Of a stretch of DNA of 6,444 bases, positions 1-5,490 are shown piece by piece. The stretch's first letter is position 1, and each line of letters opens with the position of its first letter. Source of the stretch: Planctomycetales bacterium 4484_123 (GTDB taxonomy: Bacteria; Planctomycetota; Phycisphaerae; SM23-33). A program made the translations under genes and the position numbers. The notes under the pieces are model-generated. The model saw nothing but the letters and a program-made list of their open reading frames with translations, did no database searches and had not been told where the DNA came from. The DNA is taken from assembly GCA_002049885.1 (NCBI GenBank), contig MVCS01000101.1, forward strand, positions 1 to 6,444, in the 5' to 3' direction.

Positions 1-1
1 C

Positions 2-1010
2 AAGGCCCCCACGTGGCGCCGGCTGTGGTCGTGGGGGTTGTTTACCCTCCAGGCCTTCTGGCAGATGATCCGACGGCGGCGTTGGCCGATGGTGGTGGTC
101 ACCAACCCGCCGTGGACCATGTTGGCCATGCCGCTGCTCCGCTACCTGCTGGGCCTGCGGTACGTACTGCTAATCTACGACATCTACCCGGACATCCTGG
201 AGCGGATGGGCGTGCTCAAGCCCGCCGGCCTGTGCGCCGGGCTGTGGCGGCGGCTCAGCGGCCGGTCGCTGGCCCGCTCGGCCGGGGTAATCACCCTGGG
301 CCGGCACATGGCCGAGACGCTCCGTCGCCACCTGGCTGGCCGGGGGGACGTGCCGATTTGCATCATTGAGAACTGGGCCGACACGGACTTCATCCGTCCG
401 CTGGCCAAGGCCGATAATCCCTTCGCCCGCGACCACGGCCTAGTGGACAAGTTCGTCGTCTGCTACAGCGGCGCCTTCGGTGCTACTCACGACATAGAGT
501 CCATCGTCGCCGCCGCCGAGGCACTGCTGGACTTGCCGGACGTGCACTTCCTGCTCATCGGCGGGGGCACCCGGCAGCGCGAGGTGTCCGAGGTGGTGGC
601 CGCTTCCCAACCTCACCCTGTTGCCGTTGCAGCCCTTCGATATGCTGCGCTACACCCTCCCGGCCGCGGACTGCGCCATCGTGAGCCTCGACGAGGGCTA
701 CGAGGGCCTCTCGGTGCCGTCCAAGACCTACTACGCCCTGGCCGCCGGCGCCGCCCTGCTGGCCATCAGCGGCCCGGGCACGGAATTGACCGAGTTGGTG
801 GCCGAGCACGGCTGCGGCGTGCACATCCCGCCGCGCAGTCCCGAGGCACTGGCTGGTGCCATTCGCCGGCTGCACGACGACCGGGAGCTGTTGTCGGCCT
901 ACAAGTCCGCCGCCCGCCGGGCGGCCGAGCGGCACTTCTCCCGCCGCACGACTACCGCGCGCTACTTGGAATGCTTGGAACGATGGCTGGGCCGCGGGGC
1001 GCGGTGGTAA
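2..1010 (+). CDS. GT4-family glycosyltransferase, 5'-truncated by the window and interrupted by one frameshift
   Basis: The product is a GT-B fold, GT4-type glycosyltransferase of the WbuB/WcaI-like group. Such enzymes transfer a sugar from a nucleotide-sugar donor to a lipid-linked glycan on the inner face of the membrane. About 335 residues are visible and perhaps 60-90 N-terminal residues lie outside the window. Numbered from base 2, the visible marks are TNPPWTM (34-40), the DIYPD acceptor-domain motif (60-64), ENWAD (123-127), the inter-domain YSGAFGATHD (155-164) and LLIGGGT (184-190). Reading is in the frame of base 2 up to about base 600. Homology then resumes one frame over, at LPNLTLLPLQPFDML (from 603), EGLSVPSKTYYALAAG and a C-terminal helix, ending at TAA 1008-1010. 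The original frame past 610 reads as Arg/Pro/Gly-rich shadow, so a 2-base loss or 1-base gain lies near 599-615. This may be a sequencing error or a real mutation. The family call is firm; sugar specificity is unknown. Confidence 0.88.
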
Positions 1011-1065
1011 GCCTTTGCAGACAATCCTTTCCGACGATCCTGTTCCTGCTGGCCTGTGCCGAGGC

Positions 1066-2466
1066 CTAGGGGAGGGGCGGTTCTTCCGGGCCGCCCTGTG
1101 TGAGGGTATCGGGCTGTTGTGTCTGGCCTTGTGGGTCGGCTTGTCGTTGGGGCGATAGTCTGCGTCGGAGGCCGGCCCAGAACTGCCGGAACGCGGCCAG
1201 GTCGTCCTTTCGGAAGCGTCCCAGCTCCCAGGGTCCCAGGCCGGCGATCCGCCAGAAGTATCCCGTCAGGATCAGTGAGCTGACGAGGTAGCCCAGGGAG
1301 GTGGCCACGCCGGCCCCCAAGAGCCCCAGCACGGGGTACAGCAGCAGCATCCCTGCCATGTTGGTCACCACGCCGACCGCGACGGCTATGGAAGAGACCC
1401 CGGGCCGGTTGGACCCGACGAAGTACGCGTGGGGCATCTTGGCGATGGACCGCAGCCAGAAGCCCGGCGCCAGCAGCCATATGATCGCCACCGAGGGGAT
1501 GAACCTCGGTGAAAACAGCACCGGCACCAGCCACTTTGCCAGCACCGCCCCGACCAGCAGCACCACGCCGCTGACCACGCCGGTCAGGCGGGCGCACTGC
1601 ATCACCAGCTTGGGCCGGCCGGCGGCGTCGGCGGCCACTCGGGGCAGGATCACCGCCCCGATGGTCTCGGGGATGGCCAGCACCCGCACGGGCAGCACCA
1701 TGGCCATGGAGAACAGGCCCACTTCGTCCCGGCTGGCCAGCATGGCCAGGATGATGGTGCCGATTTGTACGTTCATGATGTTGGAGATCTTGGAGAAGTA
1801 GTAGCGGAAGCCGTAGGAGAGCACCTTGCGGGTGACCTCCCAGGACACGCCGGTCAGGCGCAGGCCGTGGCGCAGGCGGAGCATCACCAGGGCCACGAGC
1901 GTCGCAGTCGCCCCGCCGGCGACGTAGGAGAGCAGGGCCCCGTTGACGCCCCACTTCAGCAGCCCCACCAGCACCAGGGCGGCGATGAGTTGACAGAAGC
2001 TCTGCAGCACTGGCATGCCCGCGTACCACAGGAAGTCCTGCCGGGCCAGGAAGATCATCCCGAGGTTGAGGCTGAAGAACGCCGCCGGGATCACCAGCAG
2101 CGCCACGTGGAAGGATTCCGGCGAGGCCTTGGAGAAGAACTCCAGCGGCAGCCGGATCACCGCCATTCCTACCGCCGCGGCCAGAAGGCACCCCAGGCCT
2201 CCCAGGGACAGCAGATGAGAAACCCCTTCGGAGACCGACAGCTTTCCTGCGGCGACGTAATAGAAACACCCACCCTCAAAGCCGAACATGCACACCAGTG
2301 CCAGGATCATGGCCAGCACCATGCAGACGGCGTAGGAACCCCGGCCCGCCGGCCCCAGGAACCACGCCAAGGCGCTCTGCGTTGCCAGGGCCAGCAGCAT
2401 GACCGTGAGCTTGCCGGCGAATGTGATCAAGCTGTCGCGGACGCCCGAGGCCATGGGATGATGCAC
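1066..2466 (-). CDS. MOP-superfamily polysaccharide flippase (Wzx/PST-like)
   Basis: This 466-residue integral membrane protein resembles the lipid-linked oligosaccharide flippases that move undecaprenyl-linked repeat units across the inner membrane. Its length is usual for the family. About 12 hydrophobic segments can be read, near residues 12-36, 43-66, 85-105, 118-140, 150-170, 174-197, 231-245, 250-275, 292-318, 325-345, 357-380 and 385-407. The first loop carries LGPAGRGSYA (37-46), a hallmark of this superfamily. The tail after residue about 430 is hydrophilic and rich in Gln and Pro, likely disordered and cytoplasmic. The furthest start is GTG at 2466, immediately after an in-frame TGA. 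ATG at 2454 (Met5) is the alternative. Neither has a clear Shine-Dalgarno site. The gene stands alone on the minus strand, converging with the glycosyltransferase (55-base gap) and diverging from the PPT gene. Which glycan it carries cannot be read from the sequence. Confidence 0.93.
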   Translation of the reverse strand: MHHPMASGVRDSLITFAGKLTVMLLALATQSALAWFLGPAGRGSYAVCMVLAMILALVCMFGFEGGCFYYVAAGKLSVSEGVSHLLSLGGLGCLLAAAVGMAVIRLPLEFFSKASPESFHVALLVIPAAFFSLNLGMIFLARQDFLWYAGMPVLQSFCQLIAALVLVGLLKWGVNGALLSYVAGGATATLVALVMLRLRHGLRLTGVSWEVTRKVLSYGFRYYFSKISNIMNVQIGTIILAMLASRDEVGLFSMAMVLPVRVLAIPETIGAVILPRVAADAAGRPKLVMQCARLTGVVSGVVLLVGAVLAKWLVPVLFSPRFIPSVAIIWLLAPGFWLRSIAKMPHAYFVGSNRPGVSSIAVAVGVVTNMAGMLLLYPVLGLLGAGVATSLGYLVSSLILTGYFWRIAGLGPWELGRFRKDDLAAFRQFWAGLRRRLSPQRQADPQGQTQQPDTLTQGGPEEPPLP

Positions 2467-2476
2467 TCAGGCCGTC

Positions 2477-2505
2477 ATTGTCTCAGCAGCCCGGCGCGCC
2501 TGCAA
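2477..2505 (-). promoter_or_regulatory. Candidate near-leaderless promoter of the flippase gene
   Basis: On the minus strand, TTGCAG (2505-2500) is followed after exactly 17 bases by GACAAT (2482-2477). The -10 element is preceded by TGA, which matches the extended -10 form TGn. The -35 matches consensus at only three of six positions and the -10 at four of six. The predicted transcription start falls around 2469-2471, so the message would begin only about 3-5 bases before GTG 2466, or about 15-17 before ATG 2454. That would agree with the missing Shine-Dalgarno sequence. This is inference from motif matching only. Confidence 0.35.
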
Positions 2506-2738
2506 GGATGGCCAGGAGCGATGGGGCGTGAAGCAGCAGCGGCCGGAGGACGTAGCAAGGCCCGCCCGCGGCCACGGGCGCGGGTCTCGAGGGATGCGCC
2601 GTAGTCGGCAAGGGCCATCCCGGCTGACTGTGGCGATAGCCGGTCGGGTCCGGACGGGTGTTTCGGTCGCGCCTGGCGCCCTTCGTGGCGAAGGACACCC
2701 GGGCATGCCGCGCGGTTTCGCGTCAGAGAATACGGCTC

Positions 2739-2779
2739 CGCCGCCTGCGTGAAGCGTGGCTCACCGGCGGCGTTTTTTT
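2739..2779 (+). terminator. Strong plus-strand intrinsic (Rho-independent) terminator
   Basis: A 7-bp perfect GC stem, CGCCGCC (2739-2745) with GGCGGCG (2766-2772), is followed at once by seven T residues (2773-2779). Inside it a second stem pairs GTGA (2749-2752) with TCAC (2761-2764) around an 8-base loop, separated by a 3-base and a 1-base bulge. The T-run directly after a GC stem is the classic layout for a terminator read on the plus strand. On the minus strand no T-run follows the stem, so it should work in one direction only. Oddly, no plus-strand gene lies directly upstream, because the preceding 1.4 kb is the flippase gene on the other strand. It therefore either stops antisense or read-through transcription, or acts as a leader attenuator for the PPT gene. 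Confidence 0.72.
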
Positions 2780-2806
2780 CTCCACGGCCGGTGCTGCAGG
2801 CCGATA

Positions 2807-2815
2807 TGGTAGAAT
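2807..2815 (+). promoter_or_regulatory. Extended -10 promoter for the pyruvyl transferase-nitroreductase operon
   Basis: TGGTAGAAT at 2807-2815 combines the TGn extension with TAGAAT, which matches the sigma-70 -10 consensus TATAAT at five of six positions. No good -35 lies 16-18 bases upstream, which extended -10 promoters can tolerate. Transcription would start near 2822, giving a 5' leader of about 67 bases before ATG 2889. It sits just 28 bases past the terminator T-run, so the operon would be insulated from upstream transcription. This is a motif match only. Confidence 0.5.
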
Positions 2816-2866
2816 GTCGCCAAGCGGCCGGGGGCCCGCGGGCAACGGGTACGCAGTCAATGTGTG

Positions 2867-2875
2867 GGTGGAGGA
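2867..2875 (+). promoter_or_regulatory. Ribosome binding site region of the pyruvyl transferase gene
   Basis: GGTGGAGGA at 2867-2875 is the best Shine-Dalgarno-like stretch upstream of the PPT gene. It lies 13 bases before ATG 2889, which is long, and only 2 bases before an out-of-frame ATG at 2878. That upstream ATG opens a four-codon ORF (Met-Gly-Pro-Ala-stop) whose TGA overlaps the PPT start as ATGA. In-frame GTG codons at 2862 and 2868 are other possible starts but would need a site further upstream that is not visible. Confidence 0.45.
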
Positions 2876-2888
2876 CGATGGGACCGGC

Positions 2889-4178
2889 ATGAGCAGGACC
2901 TTCACGATCTTCGTGGCGGAGTACGTGCCTCTGTCCAACAAAGGCGAGGAGGCCATCATTCGTGGCATTGAGGACCTGGTACGCAGCCAAGGTTACTCGG
3001 TGCGTCTGGCCGTGATGGGACGAGAAGCCGAGATATCCGATTGCGGTGGCATCACTGTCTTTCCCAATGAATGGGTGTATCGGTGCGTGGGCCGGCGGAT
3101 TTCCCCAGGCAAGTTCGCGGCCCTCTTGGCCCTCCAGGCCCTCAAGCTGCGTGTGGGAATGCTGGGGACGCTGGGCAACCTGGCCTTCTCCCATGACCCG
3201 CGCCACGGCCCCATGCGCGAGTATTTCGATGACGCCGACTGCATCCTGGTCGGCCACGACGGCATCTTCGGCATCGAGAGTTGTGGTGTCATCCACGCCG
3301 CCCGCAAGGCCGGCAAGCGGGTGGGCATATTCGGGGCAGGGGTGGCCCAGTACCACAAGCTGGCCCCGCTGAGCAAGCCGCTGTACCGCAGAGCGGTGGC
3401 GGAGTCCGACTTCTGCTTCTTCCGTGAGCGCAACGCCTATGAGTACATGAGGGCCATCGGCTGTGACCCCGCCAAGTTGCGCCTGGCGCCCGACCCCGCC
3501 TTTGCCATGAACCCGGCTCCGCCGCAAGATGTCCAGGCCTTCCTGGAGGGCAAGGAATGGTATCGCCGGGCGCGTCAGGCCGGCAAGACGGTGGTCTGTG
3601 CCACCGTCAGCCAGAAGGACGTGCTGTTGGCCAGGCCCTTTGCCCACCGTTCCACGCCGGCCGAGCGGCGGGCGTTGCACGTGAAGTACCTGGCTGAGGT
3701 CTTCGACCGCCTGATTGGCCAGCGCGACGTGTTGGTGGTGTTCTTGCCGCACAGCCTGGAGCCGGGCCCACGGAACGACGTCCAGACCGCCCGGGATGTC
3801 ACCGCGGCCGTGCAGGCCGGCCCCGAGAGCTGCTGTGTGATGGACGACGACCTGCCCGCCCGGATGCTGAAGGGCATCATCAAGGAGTGCGACTTCCTCG
3901 TCGGCCAACGGGCGCACTCGCTCATCGGCAGTGCCTCGGTGGCGACCCCCTTCGTGGCCCTTACCGCTAGCAACGACAGGCGCACGCACGACATCCTTGG
4001 GGAGATGGTCGGCTGTGAAGAGCAGATGGTGGACATGGACCTCAACGACCCGGCTCAGGCCGCCGAAAGGATCGTTCAGGCCATTGACCGCCGCGAGGAG
4101 CTGCGCTCGCACCTGGTCGGCAGGATGGCCGAGCTGCGACGCCGGCTGGAGGAGATGGCCCAGGTCCTGACGGCATAG
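2889..4178 (+). CDS. Polysaccharide pyruvyl transferase family protein
   Basis: This 429-residue protein belongs to the polysaccharide pyruvyl transferase family (PF04230; CsaB/WcaK-like). Characterised members move pyruvate from phosphoenolpyruvate onto sugars as a ketal, adding negative charge to the glycan. The N-terminal loop reads YVPLSNKGEEAIIRG (12-26), the NKG/D-E-A type motif of the family. Further marks are GHDGIFG (122-128), RERNAYEYMRAIG (179-191), PDPAF (201-205), FLPHSLEP (285-292) and the late motif GQRAHSLIGSASVATPFVAL (339-358), with the conserved Arg341 and His343. A charged C-terminal helix (about 388-425) follows. ATG 2889 was chosen because family-like sequence begins within a few residues; the open frame upstream is not conserved-looking and contains the terminator and promoter. 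No signal peptide or membrane segment is seen, so it should be cytoplasmic. The nitroreductase gene follows after 89 bases. Some family members may use other donors, so pyruvylation is an inference. Confidence 0.92.
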   Translation: MSRTFTIFVAEYVPLSNKGEEAIIRGIEDLVRSQGYSVRLAVMGREAEISDCGGITVFPNEWVYRCVGRRISPGKFAALLALQALKLRVGMLGTLGNLAFSHDPRHGPMREYFDDADCILVGHDGIFGIESCGVIHAARKAGKRVGIFGAGVAQYHKLAPLSKPLYRRAVAESDFCFFRERNAYEYMRAIGCDPAKLRLAPDPAFAMNPAPPQDVQAFLEGKEWYRRARQAGKTVVCATVSQKDVLLARPFAHRSTPAERRALHVKYLAEVFDRLIGQRDVLVVFLPHSLEPGPRNDVQTARDVTAAVQAGPESCCVMDDDLPARMLKGIIKECDFLVGQRAHSLIGSASVATPFVALTASNDRRTHDILGEMVGCEEQMVDMDLNDPAQAAERIVQAIDRREELRSHLVGRMAELRRRLEEMAQVLTA

Positions 4179-4258
4179 CCTGGAGCGGCAGGGGCCGGCG
4201 GGCGCGTCCGTGTCGTCCGGGCCCGGCCGAACTCGCCGCGGGCGGTGGTGTCGTGTTC

Positions 4259-4263
4259 GGGAG
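4259..4263 (+). promoter_or_regulatory. Ribosome binding site deciding the nitroreductase start
   Basis: GGGAG at 4259-4263 lies 4 bases before ATG 4268. It lies inside the codons that would follow the alternative GTG start at 4253, so it favours ATG 4268. GTG 4253 has no comparable site upstream. Confidence 0.5.
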
Positions 4264-4267
4264 TGGC

Positions 4268-5176
4268 ATGGTGGAAGACAGCATTCTTCTGACGCGGATC
4301 AGTTCCCTGGCCCACTCGCTGGACAAGCGCTGGACCACGCGGGAGGGCACCCGCGAAAGCCTGCTGGCCGGGCCGGGGCGCGAGCTGGGCGCCCTCCTGG
4401 AGGAATGGTCCCGCCGGCACCCCGAGCCGGACCCGCGGGTGGCCTGGGCGCGTGAGGTACTGGAGGTCGTCAAGAAAGGCGGGATACCCGAGGCCCGACC
4501 CATTGCCGAGCAGTCGCCCTGCGACATCCTCTCGATTATCCACGACCGGCGCAGCGTGCGGAAATGGGTGGACCGCGACGTGCCACCCGAGCTGATCGAG
4601 CGCATGTTGGAGGCCGCCAGGTGGGCGCCGTCTTCGTGCAACCGCCAGTCGGTCCGGCTGGTGGTTCTCCGCTCCCAGTCCTGCAAGCAGTCCGCGGCAA
4701 GGCTCAACGCCCCCTTCATCGCCAAGGCCCCGGTGGTGATTCTTGTGGGGGTGGACCTGCGGGTTTACGGGCGCTTCGAGTGGTACGCCACGCACCCTTA
4801 CCTGGACGCCGCCGCAGCCATCCAGAACATGCTACTGGTGGGCCACGCCGCCGGGCTGGGCTGCCTGTGGGCACAGGCGGGGCTGGAGCGGTGGCGGATG
4901 AACCCGCGGGCGTACTACCAGGCCAAGCGCGAGCTCAACCTTCCAGGGTGGTTCCGACCTGTCTCGCTGGTGGCGGTGGGCTACCCCGCCTACAAGCCCA
5001 AGGCACCGCCTCGACATGAGATCGGCGAGTTCGTCTGCTACGAGGACGAAGGCTTCCCCGACGGCAGTTTTCCCGAGTGGCGTCTGGAGCTGCCGGTCCG
5101 GCTGCGGCGCTGGGCCTCCGGGTTCAAGCGGGCCCTGTGGGGCTTGGCGGGCCGGGGCCGGAGACGGCGGCGCTGA
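4268..5176 (+). CDS. Nitroreductase-family flavoprotein with N-terminal extension and basic C-terminal tail
   Basis: A 302-residue protein with a nitroreductase (FMN-dependent oxidoreductase) core from about residue 85 to 240. Visible FMN-fold marks are the phosphate-contacting RRSVRKW (94-100), WAPSSCNRQSVRLVVL (119-134, the APSSxNxQ motif), LDAAAAIQNMLLVGHAAGLGCLW (179-201) and VSLVAVGYP (232-240). An 85-residue N-terminal region contains AHSLDK (about 15-20). From memory this matches the AHxxEKG-type extension of nitroreductases in capsule clusters. After the core come about 60 more residues, ending in a Trp/Arg-rich amphipathic stretch and the tail RGRRRRR, which could bind membrane or polyanion. 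The length exceeds the usual 170-220 residues of simple nitroreductases. GTG 4253 would add five residues. It follows the PPT gene by 89 bases with no terminator, so the two are probably co-transcribed. The substrate is unknown; nitro reduction itself is unlikely to be the physiological role here. Confidence 0.9.
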   Translation: MVEDSILLTRISSLAHSLDKRWTTREGTRESLLAGPGRELGALLEEWSRRHPEPDPRVAWAREVLEVVKKGGIPEARPIAEQSPCDILSIIHDRRSVRKWVDRDVPPELIERMLEAARWAPSSCNRQSVRLVVLRSQSCKQSAARLNAPFIAKAPVVILVGVDLRVYGRFEWYATHPYLDAAAAIQNMLLVGHAAGLGCLWAQAGLERWRMNPRAYYQAKRELNLPGWFRPVSLVAVGYPAYKPKAPPRHEIGEFVCYEDEGFPDGSFPEWRLELPVRLRRWASGFKRALWGLAGRGRRRRR

Positions 5177-5490
5177 GCTTGGCGTGCGCTGGCCGTGTCG
5201 GCAGGCGTGTTGACGCACTTTCGAGGTGTCGGCCGTTCCGGTCTGGGAGCGGCCCTGGAGATGGTCAAGTTACTCGTTGCGCGGGAGCCTACTGCCGATA
5301 AGTATCCTGTAGGCGGGCCGTCGCCGCATTTGCCGGTCGGTCTGGTCGATCGGCGGGCCGGGCAGGGCTTGCCCGCCCCTGCGGGACGGTCTGTACTTGA
5401 ATTTTGCCCGGGTGGTACCGCCCGGCTGGGAGTTCAATGCTGGCGACCCGGCCCGGCCTGTCAGCGGTGCCTCAGGGTCACGGGTGGAAG
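5177..5490. other. Intergenic region with palindromes; no convincing gene
   Basis: These 314 bases lie between the nitroreductase and the ligase-like gene. An open frame from GTG 5195 ends at TGA 5492-5494, overlapping the next start as ATGA, but its product has no recognisable motif and its third codon positions are less GC-rich than in the neighbouring genes. A relatively AT-rich patch around 5260-5310 contains TATCCT (5303-5308), a poor -10 match without a well-spaced -35. Three short palindromes occupy 5352-5425 and are listed separately. No T-run follows any of them, so no standard terminator is seen. The ligase gene may be in the same transcript as the two genes before it, or have its own promoter here. 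Confidence 0.5.
5352..5425. repeat. Cluster of three short inverted repeats upstream of the O-antigen ligase-like gene
   Basis: The first pairs GGCGGGC (5352-5358) with GCCCGCC (5371-5377), 7 bp perfect with a 12-base loop. The second pairs CCCGC (5372-5376) with GCGGG (5381-5385); it shares bases with the first, so the two cannot form together. The third is a near-perfect 18-base palindrome, CCGGGTG (5408-5414) with CGCCCGG (5419-5425), containing one G-U pair and a GTAC loop. The third follows TTTT (5402-5405) rather than preceding it, so it is not a plus-strand terminator, and on the minus strand the stem would be followed by A residues. A protein-binding site or RNA structure is possible; chance is also possible at this base composition. 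Confidence 0.4.

Larger units (their letters stand above)
2467..2888. other. Divergent intergenic region between flippase and pyruvyl transferase genes, rich in hairpins
   Basis: These 422 bases separate two divergent genes. I see no convincing gene here. A frame that stays open into the PPT gene from GTG 2658 gives an Arg-rich extension of 77 codons unlike the family. Read on the plus strand, a chain of GC stems occurs: 2563-2568 with 2575-2580 (6 bp); 2591-2596 plus 2598-2600 with 2613-2621 (9 bp, one bulged C); 2620-2625 with 2638-2643 (6 bp, sharing two bases with the previous stem); 2655-2661 with 2695-2701 (7 bp); then the terminator at 2739-2779 and the PPT promoter at 2807-2815. In DNA this GC-rich, single short stems arise by chance; the ordered series ending in a terminator is what is notable. 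I do not recognise a known riboswitch class. Confidence 0.5.

Noticed and set aside
1011..1065. 5-bp stem GGCCT/AGGCC (1051-1066) as a terminator between the convergent genes
   Set aside because: The stem is short and no T-run follows on either strand.
962..2269. Long minus-strand open frame of 435 codons overlapping the flippase
   Set aside because: It is an Arg/Gly/Pro-rich shadow in another frame of the flippase gene, whose own frame gives about 12 membrane segments and a family motif.
2658..2888. 77-codon N-terminal extension of the pyruvyl transferase from GTG 2658
   Set aside because: The extension is Arg-rich and unlike the family, and it would include an intrinsic terminator and an extended -10 promoter. 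Family-like sequence begins just after ATG 2889.
2475..4112. Long minus-strand open frame of 545 codons opposite the pyruvyl transferase
   Set aside because: Typical antisense frame of a high-G+C gene, with His/Gly/Ala-rich low-information sequence; the plus-strand frame carries the clear family motifs.
4240..4255. GGCGGTGGTGT, resembling the RfaH ops element GGCGGTAG
   Set aside because: One mismatch in the core and placement just before an internal operon gene rather than in a long leader. Expected by chance in GC-rich DNA, and RfaH use by this organism is unknown.
5179..5196. TTGGCGTG-to-TGGCC resemblance to a sigma-54 (-24/-12) promoter after the nitroreductase stop
   Set aside because: The invariant GG and GC are not at the required 10-base spacing: GG to GC is 9 bases here, and at 10 the second dinucleotide is CC.
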